Assembly: GCA_907164885.2 (NCBI GenBank) | Contig: OU015490.1 | Coordinates: 208,770,103-208,834,102 of the forward strand | DNA length: 64,000 nucleotides | Direction of reading: 5' to 3' | Source: Dolomedes plantarius | Lineage: Eukaryota > Arthropoda > Arachnida > Araneae > Dolomedidae | Shown: one piece after another, positions 12,421 through 24,399 of the stretch | How positions within the stretch are numbered: position 1 is the first letter of the stretch | How the letters are laid out: each line of letters opens with the position of its first letter | Position numbers and translations under genes: made by a program | The notes under the pieces: generated by a model | The model's input: only the letters and a program-made list of their open reading frames with translations | Databases searched by the model: none | What the model was told of the DNA's origin: nothing

Positions 12421-12962
12421 AAAATGCCAGAAAAATTAAGATACCTGTTTCTGACGTTGCTAGATATCATTTAATAAAGTCGATATCATGCAATGAAAGT
12501 TGCACATTCCCCACGTTTTGTTAGTAGTGGTGACATCATTGGACTTCGGTCATTCAAAGGCCACACTATTGCAGTAGGTTCGATGTTTTACCGGATTTTT
12601 TTCTAATTCAGGTACACTCTTTCAATGGTGGAAGCAGAAAATCAAATATTTGCCTGTAAGTCCAAAAGGCCATGACCCATTGCACGAGAACCAAATATCA
12701 TACCTCGTTGAAATTAACCTAAATCATGATCGCCTGCCATACGTACTGTTTTCAGTCATCTTTTTAGAAATCCACAAATATTTGTTGCTGTATAAAAGCT
12801 GCATGCGGACGATAGATTGAGTATTGCTACATATTTCGAAAGTGATCGTCTATCCCAGTTATATATATAACTGGCTGAAATCTCGCACTTCACTACGGAG
12901 TACATTCAAATTAAATACAACGGTCATTGTATGCAATTAATGCCAAAAAAATAATATATATA
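12416..12962. other. unassigned sequence with a perfect palindrome
   Basis: No gene was recognised. A perfect 20-bp palindrome CCAGTTATATATATAACTGG lies at about 12856-12875. A TATAAAAG motif lies at about 12791, but nothing coding follows it. Confidence 0.4.
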
Positions 12963-12964
12963 TA

Positions 12965-14372
12965 CACTGCTGGCCACCCAAATTGCAACACCAAGAAAGA
13001 CAAGAGATATCACAACAAAATTTATTTTGTAGATAACATGTTGACCAAGTATCAAATGATTAAATTTATAGACTTCTGTGAAGTGTGGTTCCTGCCAAAA
13101 TCAGTAGCCAGAGTAGCCGCCATTGTTGGAGATCACCGCTGCCACACGCCTCGGCATTGATTCAAAGAGACTTTGGGTGAGTTCTTGGGGTACAGCAGAC
13201 CAAGCAGCTTCCACACGTTGCCAAAGTTGATCTGCTGTGGCAGCTGGGGATGGAATCTGGGTCAATCGTAGAGCAACCACGGACCACATGTTTTCTATCG
13301 GCGAAAGATCCGGAGAGCAAGGCGGCCAGGGAAGCAATTCAATCTGGCGATTGAGGAAGAACCGTTGGACAATGCGTGTCAAGTGTGGTCGCGCATTATC
13401 CTGTTGAAATATGGCTGTGGGCAAGCCCTGAAGGTAAGGAAGGACAACTGGCTCCAACACCTCAGAGATGTATCGCTGGCTGTTTAAAGTACCGGCAATG
13501 CGTACTAGAGGTATGCGAGAGTGATATCCAATACCACCCCATACCATAATACCTGGTGCAGGACCAGTGTGGCGGTGCATAACGCAGCTGTTCAGCATCC
13601 TCTCTTCACGGTGTCTCCAGACTCGAATGCGACCATCGTGGTGTTGCAGACAGAAGCGTGACTCGTCAGTAAAGCAATTTCATTCCATTCTGCCGTCCAC
13701 ATCCTTCTGTCATCGCACCATTGGCGGCGGAGACATCTGTGGTTCTGCGTCAAGGGTAGACAAAGCAATGGACGTCTTGCGGACAGACCACTCTGCTGTA
13801 AACGACGTCGAATGGTACGCGCAGACACTGGATGATGCGTTACAGACTGCATGTGCTGTGCTATGGTTCGTGATGTGCCTGAGCGATCCGTCACTACCAT
13901 GCGCACAATTTGCCTGTCATCACGTGAAGTGGTGTGCTGAGGTGGATGCGATCGAACACGCCGGTCCGTCGTACCCTCCTGAATCCAACGATCACATATC
14001 CGCATTACAGTTTTTTGGTTTCGTCCAACACGACTACCGATTTCCCTGAAAGATAATCCACAATCTCAGTAGGCCACTATCCTTCCTCTGTCGAACTCGG
14101 ATACTTGATCAAAAGATGATCGCTGTTTTCGACGAGGCATAATTGATCGTTTTTTTTAAAAAACCACAAGAAAAACATAATTGCCGAACTTGAAATCGTC
14201 GAAATCTCCAAGCCTTAAATAGCGCTTTGAAGTGGCGCCACAGGCGCGCGTGATGTGCGTCTGCGCTGAAATTCTAATCATTTGCATATCTCACCTCCGC
14301 TAATGCATGTTGTAAATTTCATGTTATTTGCATGTTTCCTTCAGGGTGTTGCATTTACAGTGGGCAGCAGTG
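12965..14372 (-). mobile_element. Tc1-like DD34E transposon, complete ends, copy 1
   Basis: This 1408-bp element has both termini and TA dinucleotides on each side (12963-12964, 14373-14374). Both ends begin CACTGCTG and share a second block TGCAACACC about 20 bp in, giving imperfect TIRs of roughly 28 bp. It carries one minus-strand transposase gene. A second copy on the plus strand starts at 62609. Confidence 0.93.
13101..14140 (-). pseudogene. Tc1-like DD34E transposase (broken)
   Basis: The start is the ATG at 14140 (MPRRKQRSSFDQVS), giving a family length of about 346 residues. Domains in order are an N-terminal paired-like helix-turn-helix (FREIGSRVGRNQ), a GTTDR-RS-PP linker, a second helix-turn-helix (HPVSARTIRRRL), and the DDE core. 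The core shows FTDESRF (readable after the frameshift), FQQDNARPH, and SPDLSPIENMW with 34 residues between the second D and E. Lesions are an in-frame TGA at 14066-14068 (codon 25, where the other copy has CGA) and a 1-bp deletion near 13674 just before the first catalytic D. All three catalytic residues are otherwise intact. The protein would cut and paste its element at TA sites, but this copy cannot make it. Confidence 0.93.
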
Positions 14373-14374
14373 TA

Positions 14375-14949
14375 TATTTATAATAAATGCGACAATCAAT
14401 GTATAAAATTGATGTAAAAAAACAAAAAGATATAATTAAAAAAATCGTAAGGGATATTTTTATAGACAAAATAATGTAGAAGAAAATATTCAAATTAAAT
14501 GTAATAGGGCATACTAAAGAATATAGTACAGTTAATATAGTGCAGTTTGAGAAACATGATATCTTTTATGGTATTTTAATATTTTTTTGGATAATGCCCA
14601 ATCGTCTGCGGCATTAGCAAGAAAATTATATATTTTTTGTCTATTTAGTTGCTATGCACCTGACGATAAATTTATTTAAAGTACCAGAAAAATAAATCTC
14701 GTGATCAGCATTTAATAATCTAAATACTAAAATTTAATCTTTAAAAAATCACCAAAAATCAGAAAATGGAGGTAAAGATTCGAAATAGATCTCACGTTAA
14801 AGGAAATTTTATGATCTTTCTTGTGATATAAATTTTATAACAATGAAATTATTATTTTAAATGCAAACTTAAAAAAGTTACTAAAACAGCTTAATAATTT
14901 AATTTAAAAAAATTTAAGAAATTTTTTTCAAAAATCTGTCTTAGTGCAC
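14375..14949. other. AT-rich sequence, nothing recognised
   Basis: No coding motif, TIR or RNA gene seen. It borders the hAT-like element at its CCCTACAC target duplication. Confidence 0.4.
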
Positions 14950-14957
14950 CCCTACAC

Positions 14958-16436
14958 TAGGACTGGGCGATTTAGAGATTTCTTAAATCGATTTATCAGC
15001 ATTCTAACATCGCGATTTAGTGATAAATCGATTTAACTCCGCTGTAGAATATGTCCCTATCTTGCCCCCCCCCCCCGCACTTATATGTTTTTAAGCTGAA
15101 GATGTTAGCCATCTTTTATAATAAAGGCAATATAAATAAATTAATTTTATTAATTAAACTTAGTTGGAGAAATTTCATTTGAAATATAATAAAGATTAGA
15201 AAAATTACTTTCTCTGAATTAAACTATTCATTGAATGAAATAATTTTAATATAATTATTCTTCTACATTACTTATGCATCAGTAATGGCAAATTTGTTGC
15301 ACATTGGCAAATTTCTTGCCAAGGTTCTACATGTCAGAAAAAAATTTGAAATTACAATAAAAATAAATAAGTTGCTTTGCTTGATATGCTCAAGTCAAAG
15401 AAAAGTGTGAATTGCCTGGAAGAAATAAGCCTCATTTTAAATAGGTGGAACAGGGATAATTTTAAAGAGCTGTTTAATACAGAATAGTTGATTATAATTA
15501 ATACCTTGAAATCAACAACATACCAACCTGATAGCAAAGATCTTGAAAGTAACATGAAATAAAAAACTTAAGTAAACTGTAACAAATCATAATAGTTTTC
15601 TTCAAATATAAGTAAGTACTATTAAAATATTTAACTATTTATTGACACTTATATATTTAATATTGTACTCTATCTCTTTAATATGTTTATCATTTATTAC
15701 AAACATACATATTTTCAATTTAGTGCTTTAATTTTGGTACTTTGATAAATTCTATTTGACATCTCTGCTATACATAATTAATAAAATTACAATTATTACT
15801 GCCTATGCGTAGCTTAAATCGAATTCTGGAGCGTGGATCGTCTTCCTAAAATCGGGATGGCGATTTAGCAAGTAGTGCCTATTACCAGCTTTAATCGTCT
15901 TCCTTAAATCGGGGTGGCGATTTAGCAAGCAGGGCGCATGCTCAGCTTACATCGAATTCTGGAGCGTGGATCGTCTTCCTTAAATCGGGGTGGCGATATA
16001 GAAATTAGTGCCTATGCTCAGCTTAAATCGTCTTCCTTAAATCGGGGTGGCGATTTAGGAAACAGGGCGCATGCGCAGCTTACATCGAATTCTGGAGCGT
16101 GGATCGTCTTCCTTAAAGCGGGGTGGCGATTTAGCAAGCAGTGCTCATGCGCAGCTAAAGTCGAATTCTGGAGCGTGGAACATCTTCCTTAAACCGGGGT
16201 GGCGATTTAGCAAGCAGGGCGCATGCGCAGCTTAAATCGATGTTGGCGCGGGGCATTTGTCTTTCGTTTTTGCATCGGAATTCCGGAATATCGCGGTCGC
16301 GGATGTCGGTGCTATATCGATTTAGTGCGTTACATCGGAATTTCGATGTTTCGCAAACGATGTTAGCTCTAAATCGCATTGTCGATATTAGTACTAAATC
16401 GATATTTGCGTTACATCGATATAAAGCCCAGTCCTA
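14958..16436. mobile_element. non-autonomous hAT-like element with 8-bp target duplication
   Basis: The left end is TAGGACTGGGCGATTTAG and the right end is the inverted complement of TAGGACTGGGCTTTATATCG. A perfect 8-bp direct repeat CCCTACAC flanks it (14950-14957 and 16437-16444). An 8-bp target duplication with TAGGRCTGGGCGAT-type TIRs is characteristic of hAT elements. The subterminal regions are rich in AAATCG/CGATTT motifs, possible transposase-binding sites. No transposase is coded; the interior is AT-rich with a minisatellite at 15800-16240. Confidence 0.9.
15800..16240 (+). repeat. minisatellite inside the hAT-like element
   Basis: About seven units begin near 15811, 15879, 15943, 16020, 16078, 16153 and 16229. 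Full units (~75 bp) hold CGAATTCTGGAGCGTGG, GTCTTCCTTAAATCGGGGTG, GCGATTTAGCAAGCAG and GCATGCGCAGCTTA. Short units (~60 bp) lack the CGAATTCTGGAGCGTGG segment, giving partial long/short alternation. The reading frames here are repeat artefacts. Confidence 0.9.
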
Positions 16437-16519
16437 CCCTACACTATACGAAGAATCGCCATGCAAAATTTCAGACCAAATTTTTGCACGTCATATACGA
16501 AATTACTAATATGTATATA

Positions 16520-16694
16520 CAGTCGATTCCGGTTAATGGGCCACCGGTCAATCGGACCAGACGCTTATTCGGTCCGAATTCTTAGGAACGAATCCAGTCT
16601 TGTAACATAAGGTATGCTCGTTTAATAGGACCAGCTGGTTATTAGGACCCATATGATCACGTCTCGATGTGGTCCGATTAACCGGAATTGACTG
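16520..16694. mobile_element. pogo/Tigger-like MITE
   Basis: A 175-bp element with TIRs CAGTCGATTCCGGTTAATGG and, on the other strand, CAGTCAATTCCGGTTAATCG, followed on both sides by GGACC-type motifs. It is preceded by TA at 16518-16519; the right TA has decayed. Its CAGT-type ends and small size fit a pogo/Tigger-derived MITE. It has no coding capacity. Confidence 0.8.
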
Positions 16695-17194
16695 ATATAT
16701 CAATATATATTAGTAATATCGTACATGACTCGCAAAAATTGGGTTAGAATTATTTTCACACATAAATTGTGTGTACGTCACGACAAATTAATTTTTAATT
16801 TCGTAAAGAATGAATAACACAGCAAAAATGTAATTTAATGCATTGAAGTATAATTTTTTAATTTAAATAATAACGACATATGGAAAATTTCGCAAAAACA
16901 TTCTAGCTCACACTAGTGATCCAAACCAGTAGATTATCGTTAAAATTATCTCAAAAGTAACATATTTTGAAACATGGCATATGAAATCAATATTTAAGTT
17001 TAATGGAGTGCGGAATTCAGTACATTTTCGCTTCACAACATATAAATACGACTGTTTATTAAAAATTTAATATTAAGGCATATAGTGAAAATTTTATATC
17101 TTAATATATACCACCTGTCAAAAATTTGTTTTTCTATTTTATCGCTACATGCATTTACATAGTTAAGTTACTTTAACAACATGAATCACTGGGA

Positions 17195-17500
17195 AAAAAA
17201 TAACTTTTATTGCATTTATTTTATTTTGCAGAACCTTTTTACCTCGTGCAAATGGGAAAATGTTTCAAATTTTCAGTATTTACGCAAACATGCAAAATGT
17301 CATCTACTCCTTCAATATATCTTTTCACTAATACACTTCCAGTTTCAGAAATGATGCTATTCCGCGAAGGAAATTTTGATAATTTTTAATCGAAGGAAAT
17401 TTCTGAGAAACATTCCTTAGGTTGTATTAATTACGCTAATGGAAATACCGAATGAATATTCACCGTATCAAATGCTTAGCCTCGTAACTTATCAAATTTT
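17195..17500 (+). repeat. dispersed repeat, direct copy of 54740-55025
   Basis: Both copies share CTAATACACT, GATGCTA, AACATTCCTTAGGTTG (TTCTTCCGTTG in the other), TGTATTAATTACGCTAATG and GAATGAA. They are diverged and non-coding. The flanks 16695-17194 and 17501-17696 are AT-rich with nothing recognised. Confidence 0.6.
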
Positions 17501-17696
17501 AGAAGGAATAAAAAATGATTGATATTTTTATTACGAGTTCTGCATGCCGTGGTCGAAAATGTCTGCTACTTTTTACTCCGAAAGAAGTTTTGATGTTTAT
17601 TTAATAACTTTAAAACAAGCTTAATTATGTATAAATTAAATTTTTGCCTCTACGGCCTACATGTTTAGTGAAGATTGATATATTTATATTTAATTA

Positions 17697-17715
17697 CACA
17701 CATACACACACACAG

Positions 17716-17790
<75 letters not shown>
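17697..17790. repeat. compound (CA)n-(TA)n microsatellite
   Basis: A CA tract with minor interruptions runs directly into a TA tract. Confidence 0.95.
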
Positions 17791-17791
<1 letters not shown>

Positions 17792-17812
17792 TTCTTTATA
17801 TATATATAAGGT

Positions 17813-18945
17813 AAGGGTGTGGGAGGGGGAGTTCGGGCGGCAACAGTTAAGGGTTAAGGTGGTTTTCCTAGTTTTCAGTAAACAACATGAGTTGGTTCAC
17901 GATTACATTATCAAGGCGTTTTTTTTAAACAACGATTCTTTAACACAGGGTATATAAGATGCGCTTCGAGTTGTATGCACCTGATGCCGTTTGGTATTGA
18001 AACACAATCTTGGTATGGCTTTCAAACGTTAGAGCAAGTGGATCTCCATTACCATGAAAACCAATTGGCCATCCTCGGAACATTAGAACACCTGAAATTT
18101 TGGAACGAGTCTAGAAGTCCGCTATTTCTGAGGAATTTGCCTTCACTCCCCCATACATGACTAACAGTGTAATGGTAAATTTTAGAGAACAGTCTCGGGA
18201 GCTTATCGCAAATAACGGGCGCCACCTGGCTAATGTTATTTTCAAATCCTAGTGGTAAAAAACTAGATATTTAGTTCTTTTTTTGAAAATATAACGATTT
18301 TTACTGTAAATTGCTTCGTTCGGTTTTTTTTATTTCCCTGTGGAATGTAAAAGTCCATTCCGTCGGCTCCCTGTACCAATTTTTGTCTAATGTGTTATAG
18401 ACTCTAGTCTTATAAAGTGCGAAAGCACTGTTAATGATTGTACTGTCACAAATGTTGGTAATTTGTTATAATTCTATTCTATTTGTTATAATTCGCTGAA
18501 GTTTTCTAGGTTTGGAAACTTTATTTATTTTCTTCCATGACTAAAAGCTAAATTTAAGTTAAATGTTAAGCCAAATAAAAGTGCAAATGAACGAACACTG
18601 TACTGAAAACCCCACAGATAATCGGAGCACCGTATATTGTGAGCTACAAGCATGGGAAATACTCTAGGGCACAAATTACCGCTTGAGATTGATTTATTCT
18701 ATAATGCATTGATCGAAATCAAAGTTAAGAATGTGTTGGCTATTAAAATTAACGTTCCTGTGCACCAGAGAATGGCCCCATAGTAACTTGACTGCAATGT
18801 TACTAAAAACATTGCATTTAATAGCCATATAGTTGCCTGGAGAGAGAATAACATGATATAAGCCTTGTTAAAAGGTATCAGGGAGTCTTCTTGATCAAGT
18901 ATATTTCATTTACCATCACTATTTGGATATATTTGTGTTGCTTGC
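17813..18945. other. unassigned sequence
   Basis: A G-rich segment (17815-17860), a TATATAAG motif near 17951 and a 61-codon frame at 17975-18160 are present. The frame has no recognisable domain. No TIR or RNA gene could be supported. Confidence 0.35.
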
Positions 18946-18951
18946 CTTTAA

Positions 18952-19606
18952 CCCTTCAGCGGGCTCGCCCGTGTACAGTGCTTCATTTTCACAATCTTGA
19001 ATGGTTTGTGTTTGCATGTAAGTTTTGATTGTTCAAAGCAGTTTCTATTTATAGGTACACCCTTTCTTACGCAGGACTGATTTTCTTACCCTTGTATTCC
19101 TTTCCATTCATTGTTAATCGTGATTAAACCGTGGTAAACCAGCGATTATACTGGATTACAATACGACAAAAGCAGGAGTTGAAGGAGTCGATGAAATGTG
19201 CAGCTATTTCCCGGTATCCCGCAAATCACGAAAATCTACAGTCTTATTGTTTTTTATGACAAGATGTGTGGGTACAGATATTTATCATTTCAAATACGTG
19301 TTCAAATTTCAGAAAAAGGGTTTCAAGGTATTTCAATTACATATTTTTGGACATAATAGGAATCAATTCGCAAATTGCCCTTAGATACAATAAACCGGAG
19401 AGTTTTCAAATAAGGCGATAGTATCTTTGATCTTTAATTATAACTATATCTTAATATTATCAACATTTTATATCTTGTCATAAAACGCAGAATTATTATT
19501 TTCAATTTGAAAAAGAATGTTTATACGAAAGGAATAATCAAAGTCGAAAGAGACGTTGCACCTTGGTCCTGTTGGTGTTCCAAAAATTGGCACGCCCTCT
19601 GAAGGG
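18952..19606. mobile_element. piggyBac-like MITE, copy 1
   Basis: Both ends abut TTAA (18948-18951 and 19607-19610). Both begin CCCTTCAG followed by GGGC, so a 13-bp TIR starting CCC next to TTAA, the piggyBac hallmark. A second copy in opposite orientation lies at 40685-41627 and matches through much of the interior (TTCCTTTCC, GTGCAGCTATT, GGTATCCCGCA). There is no transposase. An 80-bp interior segment (19262-19350) also recurs at 20195-20275. Confidence 0.88.
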
Positions 19607-19739
19607 TTAAAAAAGTCAGTTGAATTTGCTTAGGAAGCATTATCTGCAGTCGCGGCTCCATTAGCGCCTACCTAGTACTTCTGGAGTTCAGAAATTTCCT
19701 ACTGCAGGTCTATAAAACACCGTACTTCGATAAATCAAG

Positions 19740-20650
19740 AAGAAGTAAATATGTATGTCTCTTGCATTACATAACTAATTTTCTAAAAATGAATTTTATT
19801 AATTCCCCTTGCGATTGAACTTGTAAAATTCATTTTGGATAATTTAATCGATTTTATTTCTTTATTTTATTACCAAACATTGTTTAAATTTTAAATCGTG
19901 TGATCTGTTTATAAAGATTTTATGATTTTTAATATGAAAAATAATTTCCATCAAGAAGCATTAAAAAAATAGTAATTTACCGTTCTTCAAAACATGGTAA
20001 TTAACAAAGAGAGAAAAGTATCGAGATTTTTAAGCTTTATGCATGGAATAATACATACCTTAGGGCAAAGACTATTATAATCGTAATAATTCTACTAAAT
20101 GCAAATGCATGGAAAAAAACAAATCAATTAAAATTTAAAGTAATATATAAAATTTATATTGAAGCAACAGAAATAGATAATTAATTTATTATCATGTGTG
20201 GGTACAGATATTTATCCTTTCAAATACGTGTTCAAATTTCAGAAAAGTGCTTCAAGGTATTTCAATTACATATTTTAATTACGTGCGGAAAATAAATTAA
20301 ATGAAGGTTTTCAGGAAAGAAAAATTTGAAAAGCATTCACTAATTTTTTTTTTAACTTTATATTAATTTTTTAGGTATTGAACTCTGTGATTTTCATTGT
20401 TCAACTTTTTTTAAAATATGTAGTAGTGGAATTGTTTAATGTTAACCTTCCAAAATTTCTTCAATATTTATTGCTATTAGACCTTGAGGGTGTAAGAGGG
20501 ATTTATTTAAATATTATGACTTACAATAACTGTAGGTTTATACATATTCAAGATTTCAAAATTTCAAACTTCGTTATCAAACATTTCCTCAAAACAATGC
20601 CTCTATGTATTCATGGAAACAATTGTTAATTTTAATAACTAAATATATTT
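19740..20650. other. AT-rich sequence with an 80-bp dispersed repeat
   Basis: The only recognised feature is 20195-20275, which repeats 19262-19350 (TGTGTGGGTACAGATATTTA at its start). The frame at 20378-20629 has no recognisable domain. Confidence 0.45.
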
Positions 20651-20689
20651 ACTTTTTTAGCTATTGTGGATTTATAAAAAAATTATTTG

Positions 20690-21740
20690 GCACGATTTTT
20701 AATTTTATAGATCATATATACTTACATTCATAATTACTGAGGATTTATTGAAGACATTCTTGGAAACAATTGTTAATTTTAATAAATTATATATACTTTC
20801 GTAGTTATCGAGGATTTATCATAATATTCTTGGTAAAAAGTGCTAATTTTGATAACAAATTGTATTTACTTTCATTGTTATTGAGGATTTAACAGGCATT
20901 CTTGAAAACAATTGTCAATTTTAGTAACAGAATATATTTTCTTTCCTACTTACTGAGGATTTATTACTCATTGTTGGAAACAATTGTTGATTTTTTAGCA
21001 CAATATAGTTGTTTTCCTAGCTATTGAGGGTTTATTTAACATTCTTGGAAACGATTGTTAATTGACATAAAAAAATACACTTGCTTCCATAGTTATTGAG
21101 GGTTTTTTAGACATTCTTGGAAACAATTGTTAATTTTAATGTCACAATATTCTTACTTTCATAGTTATTGAGAATTTATCATAATATTCTTTGAAAAAAT
21201 TTTAATTTTGAAAACAAATTGTATTTACTTTCATTGTTATTGAAGATTTAACAGGCATTCTTGAAAACAATTATTATTATTTTTTAACAAAATATAGTTG
21301 TTTTCATATCTATTGAGGGTTTATTTGGCATTATTTGAAACGATTGTTAATTTTAATGCCAAAAATATATTTATTGAGGGTTTATCAGACAATCTTGGAA
21401 ACAATTGTTAATTTTAATGCCAAAAATATATTTATTGAAGGTTTATTAGACATTCTTGGAAACAATAGTTAATTTTAATATCAATATATTTGTTGAGGAT
21501 TTATCAGACATTCTTGGAAACAATTGTTAATTTTAATGCCAAAATATATTTATTGACGATTTATCAGACATTCTTGGAAACAATTGATAATTTTAATGCT
21601 AAAATATATTTATTGAGGGTTTATCAGACATTCTTGGAAACAATTGTTAATTTTAATGCCAAAATATATTTAATGAGGATTTATGAGACATTCTTCGAAA
21701 CAATTGATAATTTCAATAACTAAATATATTTACTCTCTCA
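20690..21740 (+). repeat. minisatellite with two higher-order unit lengths
   Basis: A unit with ATTGAGGATTTATCAGACAT, TCTTGGAAACAATTGTTAAT and TTTAATGCCAAAATATATTT is repeated about 14 times. In the 5' part units are ~85-90 bp because they carry an extra TACTTTCATAGTT segment; in the 3' part (21360-21720) they are ~60 bp and more alike. The 60-bp period keeps one frame open (21490-21723), giving a repetitive peptide that is surely an artefact. Confidence 0.92.
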
Positions 21741-21949
21741 GGAATTGAAGATTTATTTTATCACCTTAAACAAGAGATGAATAAATTTACAGATCATAAA
21801 GGAAGTTTAGTGTTGAGCATTGAATAAAAATATATGCATCGCTTATATACTTCACTTTAATACACCCAGCCAATCGCAAACAGATTCTGATTTCGCTTCT
21901 ACATGTAGAATCGCTAAAAGTGTCGCATCGGGAATTTTACCCGAAACGT

Positions 21950-22225
21950 TAGCCATAAACTGACTACAATATTGTTTTCCGTATCGCCTTAAAGCAGCTA
22001 AATAAAGAAAAGCATTCTAAGAATGTAAGCACTTAGGAACTCTAGATTTGAACGTGTACAATAATGCTGGAAATAAAAACAGAAGCACGGAAAGGTACAT
22101 GATCTTTCGGCATTATTGCGAAGTAGTTTTATTGTGATTTCGATGCTTTTATTCCGTGAAAAATATACTTGTTATCAGAGAAATACTTAGGCAACTGAAA
22201 AATAATAGATATATTGTATAGCTAA
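21950..22225 (+). repeat. dispersed repeat pair with 24128-24395
   Basis: Shared landmarks are AGCCATAAAC-GACT, AGCTAAATAAA, CACTTAGG, GGCAT followed by AAGTAGTTTTATTG, CTTTTATTC, and CAGA-AAATACTTAGGCAACTG. Direct orientation, diverged, non-coding. Confidence 0.7.
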
Positions 22226-22263
22226 ATTAGCTGCCTAGAGGAGATGTAAATATATATATATAT

Positions 22264-22564
22264 ATGATAATATTACTAACTACCTATAATCGCCCATTCT
22301 GTACTTCATCTCTGCCATGGTAACCCGTCATTCTTGTCTTGACGTAAACGCTTCGCCTTCCCACATACTAACTTCCTCCGCCAATTCTGGCAACCTCTTT
22401 GACCACATTCTATTTTGGCGCTTTTTTGCGGGAGACGCTGGACTGACTCGAAGCGAGTAAGATGTGTTGCTTTACTGTTTAATAAATTAGTTTGTTCCTG
22501 AAGGCGACTATATTATTTTCCGGCCACGATGCAAGATACAATTTCATGAGATGTCCATCCGGAC

Positions 22565-22568
<4 letters not shown>
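22264..22568 (+). repeat. TA-tract-associated dispersed repeat, copy 2
   Basis: Near-identical to 5523-5815 in its first ~190 bp and ends in the same ATGTCC-ATCC-GGACATTTCATATA hairpin. (TA)n flanks both sides. It contains TTAATAAATT followed by GTTCCTGAAGGCGAC, which could be the U5/primer-site area of a small LTR element; that reading is speculative. Confidence 0.7.

Positions 22569-22640
<72 letters not shown>
22569..22640. repeat. (TA)n microsatellite
   Basis: About 72 bp of TA at the 3' hairpin of the dispersed repeat. Confidence 0.95.
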
Positions 22641-23176
<536 letters not shown>

Positions 23177-23177
<1 letters not shown>

Positions 23178-23600
23178 TCAAGGATTTAGTGGGAAAAGAA
23201 TGATTATTCTAAATTTAAAGGGGGCTTAGTAATTAATTTATTGTTGTGGCGTAATTCGCCACTATTCTCATATCTTGGTTCGAAATGCATCGAGAGAAAT
23301 CGGGGAAATTCCCTTTGGATTGATTGACATCTGTGGTCACGCCCATGGTTCATCTCCGGTGTATGCGTCACAGAGATCATGTGGGCATGCGCGGTGGCTT
23401 TGGATGGCAGAAAAACAATAGTGTTTAATCAGAAAGCGGGAAATTCTTGATGGAGATAGTCACGCGCCGCGTGGGATCTTGATGACTCTTGCATTTAATT
23501 TATCAGATTGAATCAGGTAGCTTAAGATTTTGGAAATAAACGATGTTTGAACAAGTCACTCGTTCAGTTAATTATTAATTCTAATATTGAGTTTTTGTAA
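23177..23600 (+). repeat. LTR-like block, member B
   Basis: It starts TGTCAAGGATTTAGT and shares motif order with 10795-11290 (GGGGGCTTAG, a GTGGCG-AATTCGCCAC hairpin, GCATGCGC, GATTGAATCAGG, AATAAA). Probably a solo LTR of a related retrotransposon. Confidence 0.4.
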
Positions 23601-23619
23601 GGGATTTCATCTCTTTATT

Positions 23620-24060
23620 ACCATGTTTTTATTAACTCGCTTTCTTGTTTGTTTGTGTGTTTGTATTTTTGTCTCGTACAAATCTTCATAACGATTTTTA
23701 ACTAACTTACCGACAAGCTAGTCCTTTGAAACTTTTAGAATAGCTCAGAACACGATGATCATGCATTATTTTAATACTTTTAGCCATCTTTAAAGATAAT
23801 TAAATTCATTTTCAGTTATTTTCAGTTAATTTTGTTTTGTAGACTTCTGCAGCCATCTATTGGCCGAGACAGGAACGAAAAGTTAAACGCAAATTAACTT
23901 CTAATTAACTTCATTTTCTTGCAAGTTGATGGGATAATTCATCAAATTTATTTATGTTAAAGTATGTATTAATACATAGAATTGTTAAGTTTATATGATT
24001 TAACAGAAAATTTAAAAACATGGTATATAAAAAGTTCTTTTTATCTTGTAATTATTTTCC
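23620..24060 (-). repeat. inverted copy of the hAT-like element interior (42895-43335)
   Basis: About 440 bp matches 42895-43335 in reverse complement: CCATGTTTTTATTAAC, TTGTTTGTTTGTGTGTTTG, AGCTCAGAACACGATGATCA (diverged in the other copy), TTTAGCCATCTTTAA, TTTTGTTTTGTAGAC, and GTTGATGGGATAATT. The other copy sits inside a TIR-bounded hAT-like element, so this is likely a second, end-decayed copy of that family. Confidence 0.75.
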
Positions 24061-24127
24061 TTACGTTTAAGAGGTTTGCGGAGTCAAAAACTCCAGAATA
24101 ATGCATTAATTTTCAATGCATTATAAT

Positions 24128-24395
24128 ACATAGCCATAAACCGACTCCAATATTTTTCACCCTATCGGGTGAAAGTAGCTAAATAAAATAAAGCGGTGTA
24201 AAGACACTTAGGTACACCTGATTTAAACTTGTACTATAGTACTGAAAAAAAAAGAAGAACGTAATGCTATACGATATTTTGGCATAAATGCTAAGTAGTT
24301 TTATTGATGTTTCTAAGCTTTTATTCGAATGGGAAAATTACCGGTTTTCAGATAAATACTTAGGCAACTGTTAATTTATTTAGCTAAACTAGCTG
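24128..24395 (+). repeat. dispersed repeat pair with 21950-22225
   Basis: See the matching copy. Here a CACCCTATCGGGTG palindrome replaces the CGTATCGCCTTAAAG region of the other copy. Confidence 0.7.
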
Positions 24396-24399
24396 CATA

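Noticed and set aside
13567..14049. Plus-strand frame of 160 codons
   Set aside because: Antisense shadow of the Tc1-like transposase read on the minus strand; the same applies to 63146-63415 on the other copy.
15793..16240. CRISPR-like array of regularly spaced repeats
   Set aside because: The units are contiguous tandem repeats without unique spacers, inside a hAT-like element of a eukaryotic genome.
21490..21723. Repetitive peptide frame that could suggest a structural (silk-like) protein
   Set aside because: It follows from a 60-bp AT-rich minisatellite and is not glycine/alanine-rich or otherwise silk-like.
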